Source of the DNA: Haladaptatus halobius
GTDB taxonomy: Archaea; Halobacteriota; Halobacteria; Halobacteriales; Haladaptataceae
DNA length: 64,000 nt
Assembly: GCF_020618475.1 (NCBI RefSeq)
Contig: NZ_CP085335.1
Span: 682,001-746,000 of the forward strand
Direction: 5' to 3'
A program made the position numbers and the translations under genes. Below the pieces are notes generated by a model. That model did not search any database, was not told where the DNA came from, and saw only the letters and a list, made by a program, of their open reading frames with translations. Positions 9,322 through 17,724 of the stretch are shown piece by piece (the stretch's first letter is position 1; each line of letters begins with the position of its first letter).

Positions 9322-10149
9322 CTACGGGACCGTAAACTGCTCGGGGATCGGGGTGACTAACGCGGCCTCATCGACTGGCCGTGCCTTCCGGCGGTATCGC
9401 TCGAAGATGGACCATGCCCACTCCCGGGCCTCGGGTGTGTCCGTATCGATCCACGCGCGCAGCGCTCTGGTCTCGACATCGTGACAGCAGATGCCGACAC
9501 GATCATCGAAGATGTCGATCCCACACCGCGTCCTGTCGGGGAGGTCGTCGTGGACGAGGACAGTGCAGTGGTCTCGGGCGGCCACCTTCTCGAACAGTTC
9601 GGGATTCCAGGCGACGGTCGCCGCCAGAACCGCCGGTGAATACACGTACTCGATTTCCATGCCATTGAGGGCGGCCCGACAGAACGCCTCATTGGCGACC
9701 GATTTGAACACCGTCGCTCCGATGCCACACATTGAGTCGCTCTCCTCGACCAGTTGTATCACTCGCTCGACGGGTTCGTACGGGTAGCCTGGATCTGGAT
9801 AGGCGACGACGGCGTCTACGAACAAGTCCACGGAGAACCCCTCCATCTCCCGCGGGAGCCACCGCCAGACGTCACGGAGCTTCCCCTCGGTTTCCATCGC
9901 ATCGCGGAGATTCGCGAACTGTTCGGTGACGAACTCACCGAGCGGTGTTAGTTCGTACATCGGCCCGCTCCGTTCGATCCACCGTCGCTCCTCAAAGTCG
10001 CTGAGTACACGTCCGATGGTCGACGCATGGGCACCAGTCTCAGACTGCAGGTCAGCCCGGTCACAGGCCCCCTCGGCGAGTGCGTCAAGTACCCCGACCC
10101 GGTGTTTCGAGCTTGCGATAAACTCGATTTCTTCGATTGGTGGGTCCAT
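9322..10149 (-). CDS. winged-helix transcriptional regulator with C-terminal ligand-type domain
   Basis: 275 residues from the ATG at 10149. Residues 1-90 form a winged helix (IEFIASSKHRVGVLDALAEG, then DLQSETGAHASTIGRVLSDF as recognition region, then a wing ending in YELTPLGEFV). Residues 100-270 match the C-terminal domain seen in haloarchaeal ArsR/MarR-like regulators with a DUF1724/FilR1-type module. A TATA-like GATATAAC on the minus strand is centred about 26 bases before the ATG at 10149, so the transcript would be leaderless and the upstream in-frame Met (10164) would not be used. It probably regulates itself or nearby genes; the ligand is unknown. Confidence 0.8.
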   Translation of the reverse strand: MDPPIEEIEFIASSKHRVGVLDALAEGACDRADLQSETGAHASTIGRVLSDFEERRWIERSGPMYELTPLGEFVTEQFANLRDAMETEGKLRDVWRWLPREMEGFSVDLFVDAVVAYPDPGYPYEPVERVIQLVEESDSMCGIGATVFKSVANEAFCRAALNGMEIEYVYSPAVLAATVAWNPELFEKVAARDHCTVLVHDDLPDRTRCGIDIFDDRVGICCHDVETRALRAWIDTDTPEAREWAWSIFERYRRKARPVDEAALVTPIPEQFTVP

Positions 10150-10170
10150 GTTAGCGGTACGCATGGCCGA

Positions 10171-10180
10171 GATATAACCT
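10171..10180 (-). promoter_or_regulatory. TATA box of the winged-helix regulator
   Basis: GATATAACCT on the plus strand (AGGTTATATC on the minus strand) lies about 26 bases before the regulator's ATG, the standard haloarchaeal distance for leaderless transcription. Confidence 0.55.
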
Positions 10181-10209
10181 CTTTTGAGGCACCCATCGAC
10201 TCAATTTGA

Positions 10210-10891
10210 ATCGTTCTCAGGCTTGGCTCGCGATGAATTCGTGCCCTATATGCAGCACGGTCGTTGCAAACCTAGGCAGTTGTTGTCAGAAGTGACGTGC
10301 TGGGTACAGAGCGTGTTTGCAGCAACTACGACTTGGGGCTGATGACTGTGGTTTTTACGAGTTGGTCTCCAACCATGCTTCGTTGTCGACCGAGACTGCA
10401 CGTCCTTGTGGATCGTCTCGTAAATCTCCATCATGTCCTCCATGGGCTCGATGTCGAAACTGAGGGCCGGTTAGCTTGGACCGACGGTACCATTCCGACG
10501 AAGGAATTCGATCATCTGTCAGCTGGCGGCCCAAGCGATGGTGCCCACACCACCTACCAGTCCCACCGCAATCCTTTCTGACGGTTCCTGGAACCACCTG
10601 CGGTGACGGTAGCCCATGCGGGCGCAGTATTCCATGTCGAGTACGCTTCTTTGAGAACGAGTCTCTGAGCGTACTGATTACGCGCGTTCTATAGCAGCAG
10701 CGTCTGAGCAAACTACGCAACGACTGTTAGTACCAGTGTGCGAGATACAGAGGATGTATCCATCACAGAGGTCTCGCTTATATCGTCTCATCGACACTGA
10801 ACCAACCGCTAACTAGACATATCTATTGAATGGCTGTACCAGCTGAAATATTGGTTGAGAGGTAGGGTGCCGTTCAGGAAGACACAGGGTT
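10210..10891. other. gene-less stretch with coding-like remnants
   Basis: No intact gene is evident. On the minus strand around 10355-10450 a short acidic/hydrophilic stretch (IEPMEDMMEIYETIHKDVQS) looks once-coding but is flanked by stops, so it is probably a fragment of a lost gene. A weak resemblance to the dispersed AATTGCGTGCTGAATAC motif is visible near 10728-10757. I cannot assign anything further. Confidence 0.45.
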
Positions 10892-11143
10892 TCAATTCCA
10901 GCCAGGGTCCTGACCGGTGCGGTCGATAAGATCGGACCGACACGCTGGGCAATAGTCAGGGGTGACAGATTCGCTTCGAGGGACGTACACCGCACCGCCG
11001 CACTCCACGCACGCATCCGCAACGATGGTCGCGCAGTCCGCGCAGAGGTTGAAGTCGTCAACTGTGAGGTCGCGCAGCGGTTCGAGTTGTTTATCCAAGT
11101 TGTACTCGTCGATGACCGACTGACAGCTGTGGCACGGTTTCAT
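10892..11143 (-). CDS. small multi-zinc-ribbon protein
   Basis: 83 residues with four paired-cysteine knuckles: CHSC near the N-terminus, CADC, CVEC and CPAC, enough for two zinc ribbons. Small zinc-finger proteins of this kind are abundant in Halobacteria; some bind nucleic acid or partner proteins, but this one has no known role. A clear TATA box (TATTTAAGGT on the minus strand, 11171-11180) is centred about 32 bases upstream of the ATG, giving a very short leader. It lies next to another small zinc ribbon (11403) and a cold-shock protein (11789) on the opposite strand. Confidence 0.72.
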   Translation of the reverse strand: MKPCHSCQSVIDEYNLDKQLEPLRDLTVDDFNLCADCATIVADACVECGGAVYVPRSESVTPDYCPACRSDLIDRTGQDPGWN

Positions 11144-11170
11144 GGCGATGCACTAGCACCATGCGACCAC

Positions 11171-11180
11171 ACCTTAAATA
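11171..11180 (-). promoter_or_regulatory. TATA box of the 83-residue zinc-ribbon gene
   Basis: Minus-strand TATTTAAGGT lies about 32 bases upstream of the ATG at 11143, predicting a transcription start a few bases before the start codon. Confidence 0.6.
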
Positions 11181-11402
11181 CCTGCCTCCGAGAACTGACA
11201 GACTCACGGTAGCCCAGGCGAACAGTGTTCTTCTGGAGTTGTCGATGGTTTCTGATACTGATTCCGAACCAGAACCCTCACGAAGTGATTGGATCGTGCG
11301 TATTCACCGTAGTGATCTTTCCGCTACGTTCCGCTTATCGGCATCAGACTAGAAATGGATCTCAAGCCAATGCTTATTCGCGTCGCGATCCTATCTCACC
11401 TA

Positions 11403-11567
11403 ATGAGCCTGTTCAGTAACGTCGGAAGGAAGTTCGAAAAAACGAAACGGACGTTTATCGATGACGAGGCGGCGGAGTATGCCTGTATGTCATGTGAAAA
11501 CCCCGTGGATGAAGAATACGAATACTGCCCCCACTGTGGCAAGGAAACAGTTGAACCGGTCGAGTGA
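11403..11567 (+). CDS. short zinc-ribbon protein
   Basis: 54 residues from the ATG at 11403 (MSLFSNVGRKFEKTKRTF). A basic N-terminal helix is followed by an acidic stretch and one zinc ribbon made of CMSC and CPHC (EYEYCPHCGKE). The family is a common haloarchaeal orphan; no function is known. I chose this start because the upstream in-frame Met at 11355 would add a poorly conserved-looking tail, and AT-rich TGCTTATTC lies about 30 bases upstream as a possible TATA box. Confidence 0.6.
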   Translation: MSLFSNVGRKFEKTKRTFIDDEAAEYACMSCENPVDEEYEYCPHCGKETVEPVE

Positions 11568-11788
11568 TTCTGTCCAACAATCCGCACCCGTATCCGAGTA
11601 CTACGTGGTCTATAGTTGTTGCCTGCTCCTGACCAGTGTTTTCGTTTCCTCTCGACGGGCCGTACTCTTGAACGATACTCCTCTGTGAATCGGCTGACCT
11701 CTACACCTACGTGCCAATTGTAGCGGAGAGTCATGGTACCTTAACTCTCGGAAGTGTTATCCGTACGTGGGGACTTTGTTTGTTTGTA

Positions 11789-11995
11789 ATGGCAAACGGT
11801 AAGGTTGACTTCTTCAACGACACGGGCGGTTACGGTTTCATTTCGACTGACGACGACGACGTCGACGACGACGAGGACGTGTTCTTCCACATGGAGGACG
11901 TCGGCGGCCCCGACCTCGAAGAAGGACAGGAAGTCGAGTTTGACATCGAATCATCCCCTAAGGGACCGCGCGCGACGAACCTCGTCCGTCAATAA
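11789..11995 (+). CDS. cspA: cold-shock domain protein
   Basis: 68 residues forming one cold-shock domain (five-stranded OB fold) that binds single-stranded RNA and DNA. The RNA-binding motifs are GYGFI (RNP1-like) and VFFHM (RNP2-like). Between them sits STDDDDVDDDEDV, an acidic expansion typical of halophilic versions. The start at 11789 (MANGKVDFFND) matches the family N-terminus; the upstream in-frame Met at 11711 would add 26 residues not seen in the family. It is monocistronic. The identity is secure; the specific paralogue is not determined. Confidence 0.88.
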   Translation: MANGKVDFFNDTGGYGFISTDDDDVDDDEDVFFHMEDVGGPDLEEGQEVEFDIESSPKGPRATNLVRQ

Positions 11996-12184
11996 TCGCG
12001 AATTTCACCCGTCGTTCACAGCGATGGATGACAACTCCGTTCTTTCACTGTCACGCGCCGTAGCTGATGCTATTTGTGCGCTCTATACTTTGCTATACGA
12101 TCAAGCTCAATCTGAGAATCCTCTGTGCTGCATATGCGCCCTGTATCTCGCAGAGCCTCAACGAACTCTCGAACAGCTATCAGT

Positions 12185-12201
12185 AATTGCGTGCTGAATA
12201 C
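12185..12201 (+). repeat. dispersed motif copy B (AATTGCGTGCTGAATAC)
   Basis: Exact 17-base match to 8250-8266. It sits between the cold-shock gene and a broken lipoprotein gene. Nearby, ATATGCGCCCT at 12132-12142 recurs at 12941-12951 beside another TATTCAGC, suggesting scattered pieces of the same element. Confidence 0.45.
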
Positions 12202-12272
12202 AGAGGGTGTATTTACCGTGCTGAGTTGTAATTCTCAAGAAAGTATTTACTGGTCAATAATGTTTCTTCGCT

Positions 12273-12663
12273 ATGAATAGACGCCGGCTCTTGGTTCACG
12301 GCACTGCCCTCCTCTCTGGCTGTAGCCGCTTCCAGCGGTCGATACTCGGTCACCATCTTGGCCACAATGTAACAATCCTTAACGGCATTGGCTCTCCCCT
12401 CCGATTGTGATTTACATGTGAAAAACGCAACCGATGAAGTGCTCTTGAACGAATATGCGACGATTGCGTATGACCATGGATGGACGAGTCGCCCATTTCG
12501 TGGACGCCCAACTACCATCCAAATCACCTTCAATGAACGTACTCGCGGCGAGACGGTATTTGAGAAGGGTGAGCGGTGGGAGAGACAATGGCCACGCCCA
12601 CCATATGGTGAATGCACAGATGCGACTCTGTCAACCGCATTAGTTTATTTTTCAAAAAGATGA
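12273..12663 (+). pseudogene. broken lipoprotein gene
   Basis: The frame starting at 12273 gives MNRRRLLVHGTALLSGCSRF, a Tat-type lipoprotein signal (RRR, short hydrophobic core, Cys lipobox), but stops at 12410. A second frame beginning about 12388 carries a plausible beta-rich domain (CDLHVKNATDEVLLN, then TTIQITFNERTRGETVFEK), like the small haloarchaeal lipoproteins that also occur at 37361-37736. The two halves are in different frames, and the downstream frame has a stop just upstream of it, so the gene is most likely dead. Homology of the two halves is inferred from content, not from a search. Confidence 0.42.
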
Positions 12664-13396
12664 AACATACCTACAGGGTAGCTGTGAGACGATCACCACC
12701 TGGTAAAAATAGTCCTACGCCGTTTCGACCGCAAACAACCGGTAGGAGACGTGGAGATAGTTCAAAATGGGTCAGCGGACTGTTTGCCGCGAGTTACCTC
12801 TGCGGGGTTTCTGCGAAGAGTAGTGTCGGAATCCACTGTCGGAGGTCAAGATACATAGAGCAGTCGTGCAGCTCACATTGAACGGGTGGGAGTACTAATA
12901 CGCACCACGAACGCTACAGCCAGTAAGCGTAGAGTGAAAGATATGCGCCCTCTATTCAGCTCGCTTGCCAAAACCTGTCACTTGATGCGGGTTTCAACGG
13001 AGCCGATTCTCCTAACGAGCATCGCTCTGGCCGCGAAAACGCGCGTCTTGAGACGAATCGGATTGTCTGGAAGAGGGACTGCGGAGCCTTGCCCCTGCGA
13101 AACGACCGGACGCGTGTCCGGCGTCGGACGATGGTGTCACACCTTCTGTCAATTTTAACAGAGCCACCGTGAGTACTATGCGGGGGAGGTCAAAGAGTTC
13201 GCCCGGAAGTATCCGATAGCGTAGCGGTCGCTCTCCATCAACTGAGCCACCCCAACCGAACGACGCACCGAACGAGGTGCCGACCGGAGGACGTACTTTC
13301 GACGGTAATCGGTACTACCATATCCGGACTCCGACCGTGGCCCGAAACGGCCGGCGGACGGGAAGAAAACGGCACCCAGAGCAACGGATTCACGGT
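12664..13396. other. gene-less stretch with possible remnants
   Basis: No intact gene is evident. Around 13168-13225 the plus strand reads HREYYAGEVKEFARKYP and then shifts frame into DSVAVALHQLSHPN, a helix-rich fragment weakly like the N-terminal region of archaeal MCM helicase; it has no start or continuation. A partial copy of the dispersed motif lies at 12941-12960. Confidence 0.4.
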
Positions 13397-15715
13397 TTAC
13401 ACGGTCAGCTCTTCGAGTCGGTCGTCGCTGATCGCTTGATCGAGGAGAATCTGTCCCGTCCCGCGCATCGCCGTACTCACGACCTCGGTAACGTCGACGT
13501 CGTTCTCTTCGAACTCCTCATGGAGTTCCATGTACTGGGCGACTGCGTACAGCGTGATACCGGTCTTGTAGACGCGTTTCACGTACTCCTTCCCGGCGTC
13601 GGTCAACGAGTGCGCCGTGAAGAACTGCCGGAGCGGTGCCGCGTCCATGTTGATGTGGAGGTCGAGCTCGTCGTCGTAGTCCATCACCTGAACGACGGTG
13701 TCCTCGTCGAAGGCGCGGTCGTACGAATCCCAATCCTCCTTATGGATCGGATGCGTGTTCGGCAGAATCATGTCCTTCGGCGCCGACCCGTGCGCGTCCG
13801 CCTCGGTACGCGTTCGACCGCGGTCGTCGTTCACTTCGACGTACTCGATCGTAAACCGTCGTTCGAGCGTCGTCTCGCCGTCGGCTCCGGCGGGCTGTAC
13901 CTCAACGCGGACAGACGTTCGCTCGCCGGGCGTCGCGTTTTCGGCGGGTATCAGCGTGAGCGTGAGGACGCCGTTCAGCAGTCGCGTGGATTTGACGACC
14001 TCGCTCGGAGAGACCGCAACCGAACCGGGGTCGGCGTCCCGAGCGAGGAAGTCGTTCGGCGCGTCAAGGACGAGTCGCTGCCTCGCCTGCCCGCCTGTCG
14101 GCACCTCCTTCACGAATTCGGCTTCGGCGGAGGTCCCGTCGGCGGCGCTGGAATCTGGCCCCCAGACCTCGTAGTCGTTCGGCCCGTGGTACGTCTCGAT
14201 GAGGTCGAGCGTCTCCGGGTATCGGTGATCCGGATCGTCGCCGACGGTAGCGTCACGAATTCGCGGCGGCGCTATCCGGTCGCCGGTGGCAAAGTACCGT
14301 TGGAGCGCCGGATTGCGTTCGAGAATCGTCATCAGCACGTCCTCCACGAGTTCGTCCGAATCGTCGCCCGGGAGTCGTTGCCGCCGACGTTGCTCCTCGT
14401 CGACGAGGATGTCGTTCGACGCGATGAGCGACTCCAGTTCGCGTTTCAGCGTGCGTCCGACGTGGCTGTTCCGCAGTCGGTCGCGCGACGCGGGGAACAG
14501 GTCGACGACGCTCGAATCGTCGAGGTCGGAGAAATCGACGAACATGAGGACGTCGCCCGCGACGTGCGGCAGACTGCATCGGTTCTTGATGAACGTCCGG
14601 CCCTGGTCGCCGTGTGTTTGCCCGTTGATAGCGAAGAAGATCGCCTGCTCTCGGTGTTTCTCGCCGCCGACGAAGTGTCGGTTCTTCACCGTCACGGGGT
14701 CGTATCCGCGTTCGTGCGTGAATTCTCCGTCCGCACTCCCGAGGTCGTCGAGCGTGGCGTCATCCTCGAAGAGAACGATGCGAACGTCGCGGGTACCGAG
14801 CGTCGAATCTTCGAAGTCGTACGTGATGGTTTGGTCGGCGGCGATCAACTCGTCGTACGCGTCGAGCGTCGAGAACAGGCCGTGCGTGGTCGCCGCATTC
14901 GGCGACTCGCCACGCTTATCCTCGAACGTCAGCGGCACGGGGGAATCGAGTAGATACCGCTCGAGGCGGTAGCGAAACGTGGTGGTGAACCGCGACGCCG
15001 CCTCCACGTTGTAGTCGAACAGCTTAATGATAGTGCCGGTGGAACGACCGTCGACCGTCCCGCTGAAGGTCGACACGTCGCCGCCGAGCGTGAAGTACTC
15101 GTAGCGGTCTTTCGCCTTGTTCTTTCGAATCAGCGTCCAACTCCACTCCTCGGGCCGCTCGACGCTCGCCGACAGGACAAGCTTGTAGCCCTGCATGCCG
15201 CAGAAAGGGAGGACGCCGGAACTTCCCATTCCGTACTTCCCTTGGAGGAACTCGTACTCCTGTTTGATCTTCCCGGGTTGGAGGAAGCCGAGGAACGTCT
15301 CCTCGAACCGCTCCGGCGGCTGTCCGCAGCCGGAGTCGGAGAGGGTCAGCGAGACAGACTCGTCCCTCGTCCCGTCGGCGGCGAGTCGTATCCCCTCGTC
15401 GTCAGGATCGACGAGCGTGTCGGCGGCCGCTTCGAGCGTCTCGAACTCGTCGCCGGTGTACTCGTCGCCGACGCGCTCGTGGTAGTTTTTCAGGAGGATG
15501 GCGTCGATGCTGTTGACGATGAGTTCCGTCATCGCGGCCATCGGGTCGGCCTGTTGGTTCTCGACGATGCCGTAGTTGTTTTCGATACCGCCGAGCGGTT
15601 TCCACTGGGCGGTCTCGAAGGGGGCATCGGTCAGCGCGGCCGTCACGTCGGCCTCGGTCTCTGCTGCTAGTAACTGTGCAGCGTCGTCTTGCGTGGTGTT
15701 GTACTGAATCGACAT
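13397..15715 (-). CDS. stand-alone GHKL-type ATPase (Hsp90/MutL/MORC-like fold)
   Basis: 772 residues from the ATG at 15715. The N-terminal third carries all GHKL landmarks: N-box TELIVNSIDA (about residues 63-72) with Glu and Asn for ATP hydrolysis and Mg binding, DSGCGQ (about 127-132) contacting adenine, and the glycine-rich lid GKYGMGSSG (about 149-157). A transducer-like segment with VGGEKHREQAIFFAINGQTH (about 350-375) and FIKNRCSLPHVAGDVLMFVD follows; the last 300 residues are acidic and unrecognised. No histidine kinase phospho-acceptor or topoisomerase partner is seen. Such proteins occur in paraMORC-type and other defence-associated sets, but here no nuclease, methylase or helicase gene is adjacent. 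A weak AATACAAC about 25 bases upstream of 15715 supports this start over the Met 24 codons earlier. Confidence 0.8.
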   Translation of the reverse strand: MSIQYNTTQDDAAQLLAAETEADVTAALTDAPFETAQWKPLGGIENNYGIVENQQADPMAAMTELIVNSIDAILLKNYHERVGDEYTGDEFETLEAAADTLVDPDDEGIRLAADGTRDESVSLTLSDSGCGQPPERFEETFLGFLQPGKIKQEYEFLQGKYGMGSSGVLPFCGMQGYKLVLSASVERPEEWSWTLIRKNKAKDRYEYFTLGGDVSTFSGTVDGRSTGTIIKLFDYNVEAASRFTTTFRYRLERYLLDSPVPLTFEDKRGESPNAATTHGLFSTLDAYDELIAADQTITYDFEDSTLGTRDVRIVLFEDDATLDDLGSADGEFTHERGYDPVTVKNRHFVGGEKHREQAIFFAINGQTHGDQGRTFIKNRCSLPHVAGDVLMFVDFSDLDDSSVVDLFPASRDRLRNSHVGRTLKRELESLIASNDILVDEEQRRRQRLPGDDSDELVEDVLMTILERNPALQRYFATGDRIAPPRIRDATVGDDPDHRYPETLDLIETYHGPNDYEVWGPDSSAADGTSAEAEFVKEVPTGGQARQRLVLDAPNDFLARDADPGSVAVSPSEVVKSTRLLNGVLTLTLIPAENATPGERTSVRVEVQPAGADGETTLERRFTIEYVEVNDDRGRTRTEADAHGSAPKDMILPNTHPIHKEDWDSYDRAFDEDTVVQVMDYDDELDLHINMDAAPLRQFFTAHSLTDAGKEYVKRVYKTGITLYAVAQYMELHEEFEENDVDVTEVVSTAMRGTGQILLDQAISDDRLEELTV

Positions 15716-16201
15716 GGTATCGTGCAGCAAGTTGTATTTCGAATGCTGCGGGTGCGTTGCTGGTGTCGTCTCTCGAACGTGCTCCACGGGTGGTTCACGG
15801 ACGATATCCTCGCGTTCTTGACGTCGTCTCCGAACCGCTTTCCGGCCGGTGTTGAATGAACCTCCGTGCGCCGTCTCGCGGGTCGTGCGCCGTAGTACGA
15901 GTGGTCTACGGCACTACCATTAGTAGTAACTTGACGTGGTTAAATATCTCGGTCGTTGTTCGGAGAAACGCCGGAGAAACGGTCGAAGCTGGCGATTCTC
16001 CCAGAATTTGATGTTCGACATCGCCTCGATGCTCGTCGTCTGATTGGACGCGTTCCGACGAGCGACGAATCGGGTATAACGGAGATGCAACTCCTAGTTT
16101 ACGGGGGCGAAAAGCATTCACAGCATTGCGATTGTTAAATAGATTTTCCGACGAGTGTTCCCTCTCGGCATCGTTAAGCGTGTATCCAGTGTACAAATAG
16201 T
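15716..16201. other. spacer between the GHKL ATPase and the transporter gene
   Basis: No credible gene. It contains the divergent promoters of the two flanking genes; an AT-rich GAGATATTTAACC on the minus strand near 15937-15949 may be a second, distal promoter for the ATPase gene or for a lost gene. Short frames here lack haloarchaeal codon bias. Confidence 0.45.
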
Positions 16202-17218
16202 ATGAGTACGGCAACTGACCAGGACAGAAACGAGAGTGAGACCAGAGCGGATTCTGGTCGTCGAACGCTTCTGCTATTTATTATTACCTCGTTGACCTTC
16301 GGCACTGCCTTCGTTGGTATCAAGACTGGATTGATCGATATTCCACCGATACTGTTCGCAGCGTTGCGCTACGACATCGGTGCGGCTGTCCTTCTCACAT
16401 ACGTTTACTGGCGCGGTGGCTACTGGCGGCCGCGTACCCGCGGCGACCTAATGGCGGTCGTCATCGCCGGTTTCTTTCTATCGGGGCTAAACGCCACACT
16501 CCTCTTCTCTGGCCAGCAATACCTCACGACAGGGACCGCCGCTGTGATATTCAGCCTCGTCCCCGTCTTGGCGCCACTATTCGCACTGGCGTTGTTGCCT
16601 GAGGAGCGCTTTGATCCGCTTGGAATGGTCGGCATTCTACTCGGATTTGTCGGAGTGGCGATTATTGTCGGGTTGAATTCGCTATCTACGACCGGAGAGT
16701 CGACTATCCTTGGCGTCACACTAGTCGGGGGTGCTGCTGTCGCGGCGGCGTTCGGGAGTGTTCTTCTGAGCCGAACTGACCGCTCGATTCCAGGGTTGGG
16801 TATGACGGCGTGGGCACTCGTGCTAGCTGCTGGGTTAGTCCATAGTATCAGCGTGTTGATAGGTGAATCACCGGGGGACGCCACTCCAACGCTTCGGGCG
16901 CTCGTAGCTGTCCTTTGGGTTGGGATGCCGGCGACGGCGTTCGCCTTCCCTGCTTATTACGGTCTCATCGATCGCGCCGGGCCAGTCCGAGCAAACCTCA
17001 CTAGCTATACGGTTCCGCTTGTGGCAACCGGCGTGGGTGCTGTCGTTCTTGGCGAGATAATCCCCGTGAGAACCGTCTTTGGCTTTGCAGTCATCGTCGT
17101 CGGCTTCATCCTAATCGAACGGCACAATCTCCTGTACGAAATACGGCGATTGCGAGGATTGCCCGTCCCGCCTGAGCACGGTGATGAGCATATCTGTGAA
17201 TCCGCTCCTCGAGGGTAA
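16202..17218 (+). CDS. DMT-superfamily (EamA) transporter
   Basis: 338 residues with about ten hydrophobic helices in two EamA repeats (roughly residues 20-155 and 170-305), the layout of drug/metabolite exporters. Typical family patches include the end of repeat one (SLVPVLAPLFALALLPEE) and of repeat two (YTVPLVATGVGAVVLGE). A hydrophilic N-terminal tail of about 20 residues precedes helix one. Substrates in this superfamily range from amino acids to nucleobases and cannot be read from the sequence. It is monocistronic and divergent from the GHKL ATPase gene. Codon use is less GC-biased than in the downstream sugar operon, which may point to a different history. Confidence 0.87.
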   Translation: MSTATDQDRNESETRADSGRRTLLLFIITSLTFGTAFVGIKTGLIDIPPILFAALRYDIGAAVLLTYVYWRGGYWRPRTRGDLMAVVIAGFFLSGLNATLLFSGQQYLTTGTAAVIFSLVPVLAPLFALALLPEERFDPLGMVGILLGFVGVAIIVGLNSLSTTGESTILGVTLVGGAAVAAAFGSVLLSRTDRSIPGLGMTAWALVLAAGLVHSISVLIGESPGDATPTLRALVAVLWVGMPATAFAFPAYYGLIDRAGPVRANLTSYTVPLVATGVGAVVLGEIIPVRTVFGFAVIVVGFILIERHNLLYEIRRLRGLPVPPEHGDEHICESAPRG

Positions 17219-17724
17219 CGCGTCGGCCCGTTTCAGTGAACACAGCTCCGAAAAACGATGGAATAGGAGATACAGATCGCATTGAATTGTCCCCAGTTGC
17301 GGTGCTCGTCGGCGTCCTACGTCAGTGAGATCGTCATCTCGTCCGTTGCTGGATCGGAGAGTATCGTCTCAGTAGTAGCGAGTGAGTACCGTAGTTTGCG
17401 TTGTCAGTTATCACTAGTTTTTCGACGACGTTACGCAATTGCTTCCATGTACTCATCATGTGTGCCACCGTTCAGATGCGATGCCCATTCAGCACTCCTA
17501 AAGTATCAAAACTCATTATTGATGGTGTCCACAACCTTCTGACGATCAAATAGCTATTCTTCCTTGAGAATCTCGGGCTACGGGCCCTTCTCGTATGTCG
17601 GCTATTGGCCGAACTGGTCGGGATGACGTTCGACGTCCACATCACCACCGACCGGGGCTGGTACGAGGTTACGGCTATCCTCCGAGTCGAGTAATTATTT
17701 TGGACGGTCTTCGTACCCGTCCGT
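17219..17724. other. gene-less stretch with decayed fragments
   Basis: No intact gene is evident. On the minus strand about 17290-17540 a once-coding-looking stretch (SLATTETILSDPATDEMTIS) is cut by several stops, and on the plus strand 17594-17694 a short fragment ends in DRGWYEVTAILRVE without a start. Both look like remnants; I cannot name either. Confidence 0.4.

Noticed and set aside
10240..10760. Possible transposase gene in the spacer
   Set aside because: No DDE motif, no terminal inverted repeats and multiple stops; only unnamed coding-like fragments are visible.
13277..14953. Long open frame (558 codons) on the plus strand inside the GHKL ATPase gene
   Set aside because: It is Arg/Val-rich, has no motif, and is the antisense shadow of a gene with clear ATPase motifs.
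17698..17720. GGACGG/CCGTCC inverted repeat as terminator of the sugar operon
   Set aside because: It has a mediocre stem and no T-run after it on the minus strand, so it was not annotated.
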